DNA from: an uncultured Thermoleophilia bacterium
GTDB taxonomy: Bacteria > Actinomycetota > Thermoleophilia > UBA2241
Assembly (NCBI GenBank): GCA_903927755.1
Contig: CAIYOD010000154.1
Span: forward strand, 1 to 44,313
Length of the DNA stretch: 44,313 bases
Direction of reading: 5' to 3'
Shown here: in pieces, positions 1-8,084 of the stretch
Layout: each line of letters starts with the position of its first letter
Position numbering within the stretch: position 1 is the first letter of the stretch
Translations under genes and position numbers: made by a program
The notes under the pieces: model-generated
Databases searched by the model: none
Told to the model about the DNA's origin: nothing
The model's input: the letters and a program-made list of their open reading frames with translations, nothing else

Positions 1-1081
1 CCGCTCGTTCCAGGCCATCCTGCCGCTGCGCGGCAAGATCATCAACGTCGAGAAGGCGCTCATCGACAAGATGCTCGCCAACTCCGAGATCCTCACGATG
101 ATCAGCGCCATCGGCGCCGGCTTCGGCGACGACGAGTTCGACGTCGAGCAGGCGCGCTACCACAAGATCATCATCATGACCGACGCCGACGTCGACGGCT
201 CGCACATCCGCACGCTCATCCTCACGTTCCTCTTCCGGCACATGAGGCCGCTCGTCGATGCTGGCTACATCTACATCGCCCAGCCGCCGCTCTACCGGCT
301 CAAGCAGGGCAACCAGGAGACCTACATCCACAAAGAGGCGCAACTCGAGGAGATCCTCCTGCGCGGTCGCCTGGAGCAGATCCGCGTGGACAACACCAAC
401 ACCGAGTTCACGTTCAGCGAGACCAAGTACCAGCGCTTCCTCAAGCTCTTCGGGGAGTACGAGGGCTGGGTCAAGAAGCTCAAGAGCCAGTGGGGCGGCG
501 AGCTCATCGACTGGCTCAAGAACGGCCCGGTGATCGAGGCCGAGATCGTCGACTTCCAGGCGCTCCTCGCGGCGTTGCGCGAGGACATCGACAAGCGCTA
601 CGTCATCGATGTCCTCGGCGTGGACGACGAGGAGCAGGTCGCCGACACGCGCCTCGTCGAGCGGCGCACGGGACTAGCCGCGAACCTCAGGATTCCTTTC
701 GCGGCCCTCGCCGGGCGCGAGTTCCAGTCGCTCAAGCGCGTGCACTCGCGGATCGCAGAGCTCGTCGGCCGCCCGCCGTTCACGCTGCATCTCGGCAACC
801 GCAAGGCCGACGCGGCGAGCTACGAGGAGTTGCGCGTGCAGATCGTCGACCTCACCAAGGAAGGCATGCAACTGCAGCGCTTCAAGGGACTCGGCGAGAT
901 GAACCCGGACCAGCTCTGGGAGACCACCATGAACCCCATGACGCGCACGCTCATGCTGGTGTCCATGGAGGACGCCCAGGCGGCGGACGAGGTGTTCACG
1001 ATGCTGATGGGCGACAAGGTCGAGCCGCGTCGCGCCTTCATCGAGAAGAACGCGAAGGAGGTGCGGTTCCTCGATGTCTGA
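1..1081 (+). CDS. gyrB: DNA gyrase subunit B, C-terminal part (5' end outside window)
   Basis: Type II topoisomerase subunit that binds ATP and, with GyrA, introduces negative supercoils. The frame is open from base 2, so only about the last 359 residues are present. Visible motifs are FQAILPLRGKIINVEKA near the left edge, the TOPRIM metal site MTDADVDGSHIRTL around positions 177-230, and the tail motif LQRFKGLGEMNPDQLWETT near 870-930. Between TOPRIM and tail there is extra sequence of roughly 150 residues (about positions 330-840). This resembles the insert of Gram-negative GyrB, which the short Gram-positive form lacks. The last 8 bases overlap the gyrA start, so the pair is translationally coupled. 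Identity is certain; the start lies outside the window. Confidence 0.98.
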   Translation, partial: RSFQAILPLRGKIINVEKALIDKMLANSEILTMISAIGAGFGDDEFDVEQARYHKIIIMTDADVDGSHIRTLILTFLFRHMRPLVDAGYIYIAQPPLYRLKQGNQETYIHKEAQLEEILLRGRLEQIRVDNTNTEFTFSETKYQRFLKLFGEYEGWVKKLKSQWGGELIDWLKNGPVIEAEIVDFQALLAALREDIDKRYVIDVLGVDDEEQVADTRLVERRTGLAANLRIPFAALAGREFQSLKRVHSRIAELVGRPPFTLHLGNRKADAASYEELRVQIVDLTKEGMQLQRFKGLGEMNPDQLWETTMNPMTRTLMLVSMEDAQAADEVFTMLMGDKVEPRRAFIEKNAKEVRFLDV

Positions 1082-3554
1082 TTCTCTGCAGACGCTGGAA
1101 GGCAAGATCGAGCCCATCGAGCTCGAAGACGAGATGCGCTCGTCGTTCATCGACTATGCGATGAGCGTGCTCACCGACCGTGCCCTCCCCGATGTGCGCG
1201 ACGGCCTCAAGCCCAGCCAGCGCCGCATCATGGTCGCGATGAACGACCTCGGCCTCGCTCCCAACAAGCAGCACCGCAAGTGCGCCAAGATCGCCGGCGA
1301 CACAAGCGGCAACTACCACCCCCACGGCGAGGCCGTCATCTACCCGACGCTCGTGCGCATGGCGCAGGACTTCAACATGCGCTACACGCTCGTCGACGGC
1401 CAGGGCAACTTCGGCTCCGTCGAGGGCGACTCCCCGGCCGCCATGCGCTACACCGAGGCGCGCTTCAGCAAGATCGCCGTCGAGATGCTGCGCGACATCG
1501 ACGCCAACACCGTCGACTGGATGCCGAACTACGACGAGACGCGGCGCGAGCCCAAGGTCCTGCCGAGCCGCATGCCCAACCTCCTGGTCAACGGCGCCGC
1601 CGGGATCGCCGTCGGTATGGCGACCAATATCCCGCCGCACAACCTCGGCGAGGTCGTCGACGCCACCCTGCACATGATCGACGACCCCGAGGCGACCGCC
1701 GACGACCTGATGCGGTTCATCCAAGGCCCGGACTTCCCGACCGGCGGCGTCATCCTCGGCACCGGTGGCTTCAAGGAGGCCTACCGCACGGGCCGCGGCC
1801 GCGTCCGCGTCCGCGCCAAGGCGCACACCGAGCAGATCAAGGGCAACAGGAGCGCCATCGTCGTCACGGAGTTGCCGTACCAGGTCAACCGCGCCTCCCT
1901 GATCGAGAACATCGTCGACCTCGTGAAAAGCAAGAAGATCACGGAGATCAGCGACCTGCGCAACGAATCGGATCGCTCCGGCATGCGACTCGTCATCGAG
2001 TTGAAGCGCGAGGCCATCCCGATGGTCGTGCTCAACAAGCTCTACAAGCACACCCAGATGCAGACCACGTTCGGGATCATCAACATCGCGCTGGTCGGGG
2101 GTGTGCCCCGCACGCTCACTCTGCCCGAGATGATCCAGGCGTACATCGCCTTCCAGAAAGAGATCGTCATCCGGCGGACCAAGTTCGAGCTCGACAAGGC
2201 CGAGACGAGGGCCCACATCCTCGAGGGCCTGCTCGTCGCCCTCGACAACCTGGACCAGATCATCAGCATCATCCGCCACGCCGCGGACGGTGAGACGGCG
2301 CGTGAATCACTCATCGACACCTTCGAGCTCACGCGGCCGCAGGCTCAGGCCATCCTCGACCTGCGGCTCCAGAAGCTCACCGGCCTCGAGCGCGACAAGG
2401 TCAAGGAAGAGCACGCCGGCCTGCTCGCCCGCATCAAGGATCTCCGGGCGCTGCTCGGCGACGAGAACGCCGTCCTGGGCGTCATCAAGACCGAGCTTTC
2501 CGAGATCAGGCGTCTCTACAACGACGACCGCCGCACCGATATCGTGCCGGACGAAGGCGAGATCGACCTCGAGGATCTCATCGCCGAAGAGCAGATGGCG
2601 ATCACGATCACCAAGACCGGCTACGTGAAGCGACTGCCGGTCGCCACCTACCGCCAGCAGAAGCGCGGAGGCATCGGTGTCGCCGGCATGGACCTCAAAG
2701 AAGAGGACGAGGTCGAGCATCTCTTCATCACCAGCACGCACAACTTCCTGCTCTTCTTCACCAGTGTCGGCAAGGTGTACCGGCTCAAGGTGCACGAGTT
2801 GCCGCTGGCCGGGCGCAACGCCAAGGGCAAGCACATCGTCAACCTGCTGCCGCTGCGCCAGGACGAGAAGATCTGCGCCGTCATCAACACGCGCAACTTC
2901 GAGGAGAGCGATGGCAAGTACCTCATCCTCGGTACGCGCAAGGGCATCGTGAAGAAGACGCTGTTCGCGTCCTACAACACGAAGCTCAAGGCCGACGGGA
3001 TCATCGCCATCAAGATCCGTGACGATGACGAACTGCTGGCGGTGCGCAACACCTCGGGCGACGACGACATCATGATGATCAGCCGCCTCGGCCAGGCCAT
3101 CCGCTTCCACGAGAGCGACGTGCGCCCCACGGGCCGTAGCGCCTCGGGTGTGCACGGCATGCGCCTGCGCAAGGGCGACGAGGTGATCAGCATGGACATC
3201 GCACGCGACGACAGCGACCTCTTCGTGATCACCGAGAACGGCTTCGGCAAGCGCACGCCCATCAGCGAGTACCGCATCACCGGCCGTGGCGGCCTGGGAG
3301 TACGCACGGTGGCGCTGACCGACCGCAAGGGATACCTGGTCGGCGTCAAGGTGGTGCGCGAGAACCACGAGATCATGCTGCAGAGCCGTGATGGCGTCAT
3401 GATCCGCGTCCGCGCCGACGGCATCAGCCGCCATGGGCGCGCCACTCAGGGCGTCAAGGTGATGAACATGCGCGAGGGCGACGTCGTCAGCGCCATCGCC
3501 CGCATGGTCGTCAGCGAGAGCGGCGCGACGGACGAGGAGATCGACGCCGATTAG
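1074..3554 (+). CDS. gyrA: DNA gyrase subunit A
   Basis: Breakage-reunion subunit of gyrase, 826 residues. The N-terminal part shows the family pattern [21 protein letters not shown], then [14 protein letters not shown] and [17 protein letters not shown]. The catalytic tyrosine lies in [11 protein letters not shown] at about residue 126. The C-terminal beta-pinwheel carries the GyrA box [11 protein letters not shown] near residue 525, so the protein is gyrase rather than topoisomerase IV. The ATG at 1074 lies inside the gyrB reading frame, giving an 8-base overlap. A strong intrinsic terminator follows about 75 bases after the stop. No intein or truncation is seen. The quinolone-determining segment has [14 protein letters not shown], with Ser/Asp of E. 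coli replaced by Thr-Ser-Gly-Asn context, so residue-level resistance calls need a real alignment. Confidence 0.98.
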   Translation: MSDSLQTLEGKIEPIELEDEMRSSFIDYAMSVLTDRALPDVRDGLKPSQRRIMVAMNDLGLAPNKQHRKCAKIAGDTSGNYHPHGEAVIYPTLVRMAQDFNMRYTLVDGQGNFGSVEGDSPAAMRYTEARFSKIAVEMLRDIDANTVDWMPNYDETRREPKVLPSRMPNLLVNGAAGIAVGMATNIPPHNLGEVVDATLHMIDDPEATADDLMRFIQGPDFPTGGVILGTGGFKEAYRTGRGRVRVRAKAHTEQIKGNRSAIVVTELPYQVNRASLIENIVDLVKSKKITEISDLRNESDRSGMRLVIELKREAIPMVVLNKLYKHTQMQTTFGIINIALVGGVPRTLTLPEMIQAYIAFQKEIVIRRTKFELDKAETRAHILEGLLVALDNLDQIISIIRHAADGETARESLIDTFELTRPQAQAILDLRLQKLTGLERDKVKEEHAGLLARIKDLRALLGDENAVLGVIKTELSEIRRLYNDDRRTDIVPDEGEIDLEDLIAEEQMAITITKTGYVKRLPVATYRQQKRGGIGVAGMDLKEEDEVEHLFITSTHNFLLFFTSVGKVYRLKVHELPLAGRNAKGKHIVNLLPLRQDEKICAVINTRNFEESDGKYLILGTRKGIVKKTLFASYNTKLKADGIIAIKIRDDDELLAVRNTSGDDDIMMISRLGQAIRFHESDVRPTGRSASGVHGMRLRKGDEVISMDIARDDSDLFVITENGFGKRTPISEYRITGRGGLGVRTVALTDRKGYLVGVKVVRENHEIMLQSRDGVMIRVRADGISRHGRATQGVKVMNMREGDVVSAIARMVVSESGATDEEIDAD

Positions 3555-3630
3555 TCGGCGCGGCTGGGCTGACGTGCGGGGCTCCGGCAGGCGCACCGCA
3601 CACCGGCCGCCGCGAGGCGTGACGATAAGG

Positions 3631-3665
3631 AAGGCCGGGGAGGCGAACAGCTTCCCCGGCCTTTT
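3631..3665 (+). terminator. Intrinsic terminator of gyrBA
   Basis: An 11-bp perfect stem (AAGGCCGGGGA at 3631-3641 pairing with TCCCCGGCCTT at 3653-3663) with an 11-base loop runs straight into TT, giving TTTT at the end. It sits 75 bases after the gyrA stop. The core GGCCGGGG/CCCCGGCC is shared with the terminators at 5158 and 20774. Confidence 0.85.
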
Positions 3666-3805
3666 CCCTGCTCAGAGACATATGTTCCGCGCCTTCACAA
3701 CATCGACAGAAGTGATTCACAAGCTCTTCGAAGGGCGCGGACATACTAGGGGCCGACTCAATGAATCGAGCGGGGCGCACAGAGCCCTGCGTGAGGAGGT
3801 CCAGA

Positions 3806-4357
3806 ATGTTGAAACGACTTTCGATCATGCTCGCGGCCTTGGCCATCATGGCTCTTGCCGCCGTGGGTGGGATCCTGGGGTCCGCTCCCCAGGCATCCGC
3901 CGCGACCGTCAGCGACAGGGTCGCAGCCGGTCTGCAGCAGATGCGCGAGGAGGAGAAGCTCGCGCGTGACGTCTACCTCGTGTTCGACGAGCAGTACGGC
4001 GACCAACTCGCGACCTTCGGCAACATCGCCCGGTCCGAGGACCAGCACACGCTGGCCGTCAAGCGCCTGCTTACGCGGTACCGCGTGACCGACCCCGTGA
4101 AGACGGACGTCCCCGGCGTGTTCCGGGATCCCGAGTTGCAGAAGCTCTACGACGAGCTCGTGGCGCAGGGCAGCGCTTCCCTCAAAGACGCTATCGAGGT
4201 CGGCATCGCCATCGAGAAGCTCGACATCTCGGATCTGAAGACGCTTCGCGCTCAGACCAGCCGCGCGGCGATCAAGCGTGTCTACACGAACCTCACCAAC
4301 GGCAGCTACAACCACCTCGCGGCGTTCAACAGGGCGCTTGTGACCTACGGCGGCTGA
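3806..4357 (+). CDS. Exported DUF2202 (ferritin-like) protein, copy 1
   Basis: A 183-residue protein with a typical signal peptide: MLKRLS, a hydrophobic stretch, and probable cleavage after PQASA near residue 32. The mature part has the DUF2202 hallmarks: QMREEEKLARDVYLVF, then IARSEDQH, ELVAQGSASLKDAI and AIEKLDISDL. The Glu/His-rich helices suggest a ferritin-like four-helix bundle that binds metal; the family's biochemical role is unproven. Start: the frame is open from 3761, but AGGAGG at 3794-3799 precisely precedes the ATG at 3806, which also begins the signal peptide. It is followed 43 bases later by a second DUF2202 gene, and the pair ends at the terminator near 5158. Function beyond metal-linked export is a guess. 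Confidence 0.9.
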   Translation: MLKRLSIMLAALAIMALAAVGGILGSAPQASAATVSDRVAAGLQQMREEEKLARDVYLVFDEQYGDQLATFGNIARSEDQHTLAVKRLLTRYRVTDPVKTDVPGVFRDPELQKLYDELVAQGSASLKDAIEVGIAIEKLDISDLKTLRAQTSRAAIKRVYTNLTNGSYNHLAAFNRALVTYGG

Positions 4358-4400
4358 GCGGACCGATCCGCACTGATCAGCCTTCATGAGGAGTGACAAG

Positions 4401-5117
4401 ATGAGAAGTAAGTTCCTAGCGATCATCGCCGGCCTTGGGGTCGCCGCTCTCGTCGTCGCCGCGGTCGCGGCCATCCAGATCGGGACCAGTGACGCCAGCG
4501 CACAAGGCGGCTCGGCGAACCGCGGCGAGGGCGCCGCCGCCACGGCCGTCCACGCCGAACCGGACACCGGCACGCCGCTGACGGCCGACGAGGCCGCCGC
4601 CCTCCAGTACATGCGCGAGGAGGAGAAGCTCGCCCAGGACGTCTACCAGGTTCTCGGCGCGAAGTACGACGCGCGCGTCTTCACCAATATCGCGCGTTCT
4701 GAGACCGAGCACACCACGACCGTGAAGACGTTCTTGGACGCGTTCAAGGTCGCGGATCCGGCAGCCGGTCGCGCCGCAGGAAGCTACGCGGACGGCGACC
4801 TGCAGGCGCTGTACGATCAACTCGTTGCTCAGGGCGGGGCGTCGCTCGCCGAGGCGGTCAACGTGGGTATCGCCATCGAGGAGCGGGACATCGCCGACCT
4901 GAAGGCCCGGATCGCAGGCACCGACCGCGAGGACCTCAAGGCCATGTACAGCAACCTGCTGCGTGCCAGCGAGAACCACCTGCGGGCCTTCACGCGTCAA
5001 CTGGACGGCTCAGGTGGCACTGGCGGCGAGGGTTACGGTAGCGGCCAGGGCGGCGGCCAGGGCCAAGGCTACGGCGGCGGCCAGGGTCAGGGCAGCGGTC
5101 AGGGCGACTGTTACTGA
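4401..5117 (+). CDS. Exported DUF2202 (ferritin-like) protein, copy 2, with Gly/Gln tail
   Basis: A 238-residue paralogue of the preceding gene. It has an N-terminal signal segment (MRSKFLAIIAG, hydrophobic run, cleavage near DASA), a linker, then the DUF2202 core with YMREEEKLAQDVYQVLG, IARSETEH, QLVAQGGASLAEAV and IAIEERDIADL. Unlike copy 1 it ends in about 30 residues of Gly, Gln, Ser and Tyr repeats and finishes in DCY. The start is taken at 4401 because AGGAG at 4389-4393 stands seven bases before it; an ATG at 4386 has no such site. The conserved Glu and His residues suggest a metal site outside the cytoplasm. The Gly-rich tail may be a flexible anchor. It probably forms an operon with copy 1. 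Confidence 0.9.
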   Translation: MRSKFLAIIAGLGVAALVVAAVAAIQIGTSDASAQGGSANRGEGAAATAVHAEPDTGTPLTADEAAALQYMREEEKLAQDVYQVLGAKYDARVFTNIARSETEHTTTVKTFLDAFKVADPAAGRAAGSYADGDLQALYDQLVAQGGASLAEAVNVGIAIEERDIADLKARIAGTDREDLKAMYSNLLRASENHLRAFTRQLDGSGGTGGEGYGSGQGGGQGQGYGGGQGQGSGQGDCY

Positions 5118-5157
5118 GACACTCCGTCGGCATGCGTGAGGGCCGACGAGCGAGATG

Positions 5158-5194
5158 AGGGCCGGGGAGGCGTGGTGCAGCCCCGGCCCTTCTT
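5158..5194 (+). terminator. Intrinsic terminator after the DUF2202 pair
   Basis: A 10-bp perfect stem, AGGGCCGGGG (5158-5167) with CCCCGGCCCT (5181-5190), loop of 13 bases, followed by TCTT. It lies 40 bases after the stop of the second DUF2202 gene and uses nearly the same stem as the gyrA terminator. Confidence 0.75.
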
Positions 5195-5320
5195 GCGTCT
5201 CCATCCCCCTCAGGCGCGAGTGCGTCAGATCCTCGGCCGGCCGGCGCGGGTCTGCGCTCGACGTCCGACGGGAGAGGTAGAGTGTCCGCTGGATCATGAC
5301 GTCGACCGGAGGAGGGCGCC

Positions 5321-6004
5321 GTGCTGCCGCATGTCATCGTGCACAACGAGATGAGTCTGGATGCGCGGATGGACCGGCTCGAGGTCGACATGGGGCGGTT
5401 CTACGCGCTCGCAGGGAAGTGGCGCGAAGACTGCACACTCGTCGGTAGTGAGACGCTGCTGGCGGGCATGCCGGAGCTTGGGGACCGGGGGAGCGCAGGC
5501 GCGCTCGAGCGGCGAGACACGACCGGGCACCAGGGCGGGGGAGCATCCCCCGACGCTCCACTGCTCGCCGCCGTCGACTCGCGCGGGCGCCTTCCCGGCC
5601 TGGGGCAGTTGCGCGACCAGCCCTACTGGCGGGACGTTATCGCCCTGTGCAGTGGCGCCACGTCGGCGGACCACCTCGATCGTCTGGGCGCCGCCGGCGT
5701 ATCGAGCATCGTGGTGGGGACCGAGCGTGTCGACCTTCGTGGCGCCCTCCAAGCGCTTGCCGAGCAGTACGATGTCGCCGTCGTCCGCGTCGACGCCGGC
5801 GGTTCCCTCGTCGGCGCGTTGTTGCGGCAGGGACTCGTGCACGAGGTGAGCGTCGTGATCGAGCCCCGCCTCGTCGGCGGCGAGACCCATCGCTGGCTCG
5901 TGCGCGCGCCGGATGCGACTCCTGAGGACGTGGTCGCCATGACGCTCCGTGAGATGGAGCGCTTCGACGATGGCGCGGTCTGGCTTCGGTACGACGTCGT
6001 GTGA
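5321..6004 (+). CDS. RibD C-terminal / dihydrofolate-reductase-fold NADPH reductase
   Basis: A 227-residue cytoplasmic protein of the RibD_C (pyrimidine reductase) family. Evidence is the N-terminal strand LPHVIVHNEMSLDARMDRLE, which matches the VIxxMSLDG opening of this family, the mid-protein GRLPGLGQLRDQPYW segment, and the NADPH-binding GGSLVGALLRQGLVHEV followed by EPRLVGG. Free-standing RibD_C proteins reduce the ribosylamino-pyrimidine intermediate of riboflavin or deazaflavin synthesis, or act as DHFR-like reductases. No rib genes are adjacent, so the substrate is unknown. The GTG start at 5321 has GGAGGAGG at 5308-5314 just upstream. It appears to be a single-gene unit between two exported-protein genes. 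Confidence 0.8.
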   Translation: MLPHVIVHNEMSLDARMDRLEVDMGRFYALAGKWREDCTLVGSETLLAGMPELGDRGSAGALERRDTTGHQGGGASPDAPLLAAVDSRGRLPGLGQLRDQPYWRDVIALCSGATSADHLDRLGAAGVSSIVVGTERVDLRGALQALAEQYDVAVVRVDAGGSLVGALLRQGLVHEVSVVIEPRLVGGETHRWLVRAPDATPEDVVAMTLREMERFDDGAVWLRYDVV

Positions 6005-6087
6005 GGAGTGCACCGACTTCGCTCTGCGCCCCCGCTTCCCGACGCGCGTCCATCCACCCCCGGCCTCGCCTTCCCGGCGGCATCAGG

Positions 6088-6110
6088 TATACTGAGCGTG
6101 CGGGCGCTCA
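6088..6110 (+). promoter_or_regulatory. Possible -10 box with adjacent small hairpin upstream of the Cys-rich peptide gene
   Basis: TATACT at 6088-6093 is a good -10 sequence in a GC-rich context. It runs into a 6-bp inverted repeat, TGAGCG (6093-6098) and CGCTCA (6105-6110), which would sit at the transcript start. No convincing -35 element is seen, so this is tentative. Confidence 0.35.
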
Positions 6111-6173
6111 GAATGGCGTCCGTCGTCGTATGCCAATCGCGGTCGCAGGGGCCGCTGCGTGAGGGGAGCAGAG

Positions 6174-6509
6174 ATGGGCAAGAGACTCACCACCATCATC
6201 GCCGGTGTGGCCGTCCTGGCGCTGGTGGTCGTCGCGGTCGTGGCACTGGCGACGCAGACCGGTCAGGCCTCGGCTCAGGTCGCGCAGCCGGACTCCGGGG
6301 CTGCGGTCGGCACGAGCGTGCAGAGCGACTCAGCGGGGCAGGACTGCGGCGACTGCGCCGGTCAGGCAGAGGGCGCCGCCACACAGTCCTCCGGCGACGG
6401 CGCTGCTCAGGGGTGCGCTGGCTGCGACGCGCAAGGCGCCCAGTCCGACGGCCAGACCGCCGGCGAGGCCGACCAGTCGGGTGACGGCGAGGCCTGCTGC
6501 CCGTACTGA
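6174..6509 (+). CDS. Small exported Cys-rich protein
   Basis: A 111-residue protein with no family I recognise. It starts MGKRLTTIIAG, has a 20-residue hydrophobic signal segment and a probable cleavage site after QASA (about residue 35). The mature chain is low complexity (Gly, Ala, Ser, Gln, Asp) with three cysteine pairs: CGDC, CAGC and a terminal CCPY. The signal peptide closely resembles that of the second DUF2202 protein (IIAG, then a Val/Ala run, then ASAQ), and both chains end in Cys plus Tyr. The pattern suggests metal binding or disulfide cross-linking outside the cell. The ATG at 6174 is chosen because GAGGGGA at 6161-6167 precedes it; a GTG at 6159 would only add five residues. 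Confidence 0.75.
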   Translation: MGKRLTTIIAGVAVLALVVVAVVALATQTGQASAQVAQPDSGAAVGTSVQSDSAGQDCGDCAGQAEGAATQSSGDGAAQGCAGCDAQGAQSDGQTAGEADQSGDGEACCPY

Positions 6510-6716
6510 GCCGCGGGGCTTTCTCTACCGCGGGCGGCGTCACGCCGCGGAGGCGACGCGCTTGCGGGAGCCGTGCAACAGGGCAGCCGGCGGCACGGCC
6601 ATGCCGGCGTCCGGCAGTGAGGCAGCCCTCCGGTTCGCCGCAGCACGTTGTCCACGTGGTCCGGCTGCCGCGTGTCGGCGCGGGCTAGGCTACGATGTCG
6701 CCCGGCCAGAGCGCGA

Positions 6717-7172
6717 TCACGGCGCGGCGGCGCCATCCACGTAGACTTCCCAGTAGTCCCAGCCCTCCGCCTTCAGCTTCGTGTACGTCTGGTCCTCGAA
6801 GCTGTAGATCATCACCATCGTGCTGGTCGCGCGCCCCTCGGCGGCCTCCCAGTTGTCGAAAGTGATGCGGAGCTTGTCCGGCTCCTCCTTGGTCACCTCG
6901 TAGGCCAACTCGCGTGCGGAGTCACCGTTCTTGTAGACGGTGGTCCAGGTGGCACCGTCGTAGTACTGGTCGGTCCACTCGTCGGACCAGTGGCCGATCA
7001 GGGCCTTGGCGAGCGTGGAAGTGTCGCGCGGCGCAGTGGCTGCCGACCCGCCGGCGTCGCTCGTCGCGTCGCCGTCGGCCGCTTCCTCAGAGCCACCGCC
7101 GCAAGCCGAGGCCAGCGTCGCCAGGACCAGAGCGACGAGCACCGCAAGGGCTACGGTTCGAAGCCTGCGCAT
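6717..7172 (-). CDS. Secreted lipoprotein, function unknown
   Basis: A 151-residue protein with a clear lipoprotein signal: two arginines, a hydrophobic run, and the lipobox LASAC, so Cys24 should be lipidated and the protein anchored on the outer face of the membrane. A Gly/Ser/Asp-rich linker follows, then a globular part of about 100 residues rich in Trp and Tyr (HWSDEWTDQYYDGATWTT, ITFDNWEAAEG, GWDYWEVYVDG). The alternating pattern suggests a beta-rich lipocalin-like or META-like fold, which is only a guess. A purine-rich AGGAGAAGAGGGGG stands before the ATG. It lies 121 bases downstream of the methyltransferase gene on the same strand, so it may be the last gene of that operon or a separate unit. 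Confidence 0.75.
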   Translation of the reverse strand: MRRLRTVALAVLVALVLATLASACGGGSEEAADGDATSDAGGSAATAPRDTSTLAKALIGHWSDEWTDQYYDGATWTTVYKNGDSARELAYEVTKEEPDKLRITFDNWEAAEGRATSTMVMIYSFEDQTYTKLKAEGWDYWEVYVDGAAAP

Positions 7173-7293
7173 GATCCCCCTCTTCTCCTGGGCGGCCTCC
7201 TGGCCGCCTCAGCGTGAAGGGTAGCACTGCGGCCGCCGGCGCTGGTCCGTTCGGCTTCGCCGGTGCGCGGTCGTCAGCGTGCGGCGCAGAGGC

Positions 7294-8070
7294 TCAGCGA
7301 GCGGCGCGGGCGCGGACGAGCACGCCGCCGAGCACGCCGGCACGGACCATCTCGTGGATGCCGGCGTACTCCCTCGCGACGAAGTCGTACCAGTCGCGGC
7401 CGAACTCGCGCGTGATCTCATGCCGCTTTTCCGCAATGCGATCACAGAGCCGTCGGTACCAGTGCACGAACTCGGGGTGGAGGTCGCGGGTCTGCACGGC
7501 GGTCCAGCCGGCGGTCCTCAAGAGATCCGGCAGCGTACGCGGGCGGAGCGGATGCCACCAGCCCCAGCTCGGGTCGCCGGCGGTCGCCGCCGCGAAGAGG
7601 CCGCGGGGGTCGGCGTACTCCAGGAGACGAAGTTCGGCGCCTGGCGCGGCCAGCGCGCCGAACTCTCGGAAGGCCGCCGCCTGGTCGGGCGCGGCGTAGA
7701 TGGCGGTCATCGAGTAGATGAGGTCGAACGGGCCGGCAAGGACCCGGCCGGCCTGCTGCAGGTCGCCCTCGACGACCGTCACGTCCGGATGTCGCTCGCG
7801 GGCGAGGAGGGCTGTGGCCGCATCGAGCTCGAGGCCCGTCACCGCGCCCAGCCCCCGCGTTTGCACCCAAGCCGCCGTGCCCGCGCCGCCGCAGCCCGCG
7901 TCGAGGACGCGGCGGCGGGGGTCGGCGCGCACCCCGGCGAAGAGCAGTTCGTTCGCCTCCTCTTCGCCAGGGTGCGCGTAGTCACACTCCCGAATGAGCG
8001 CCAGCAGGCGCTTGCCTGTGGCGTTGTTCATCGCCGTCGGGCGGTCGGGAGGGTCCGCAAGGTGGGTCAT
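7294..8070 (-). CDS. Class I SAM-dependent methyltransferase
   Basis: A 258-residue soluble methyltransferase. Motif I is VLDAGCGGAGTAAW (about residues 55-68), followed by the acidic ribose-binding GLELD, then VVEGDLQQ and FDLIYSM, the standard Rossmann order of the Methyltransf_11/25 group. The C-terminal third is rich in Trp, Tyr and Arg (HPEFVHWYRRLCDRI, FGRDWYDFVAREY) and probably forms the acceptor lid. The gene follows the GcvT-SHMT fusion after 14 bases on the same strand, so it is likely part of the glycine-riboswitch operon. That hints at a small amine or amino acid as methyl acceptor, but sequence alone does not show it. An internal ATG at 8031 is an alternative start. Confidence 0.85.
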   Translation of the reverse strand: MTHLADPPDRPTAMNNATGKRLLALIRECDYAHPGEEEANELLFAGVRADPRRRVLDAGCGGAGTAAWVQTRGLGAVTGLELDAATALLARERHPDVTVVEGDLQQAGRVLAGPFDLIYSMTAIYAAPDQAAAFREFGALAAPGAELRLLEYADPRGLFAAATAGDPSWGWWHPLRPRTLPDLLRTAGWTAVQTRDLHPEFVHWYRRLCDRIAEKRHEITREFGRDWYDFVAREYAGIHEMVRAGVLGGVLVRARAAR

Positions 8071-8084
8071 CCGCCTGCCGACTC

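Noticed and set aside
1038..2279. 413-codon frame antisense to gyrA, and a 429-codon one at 2307-3596
   Set aside because: Shadow frames of gyrA with biased composition and no family motif.
3690..3760. Promoter for the DUF2202 genes from TTCACA and CATACT
   Set aside because: The spacing of 20 bases is too long and no better pair was found.
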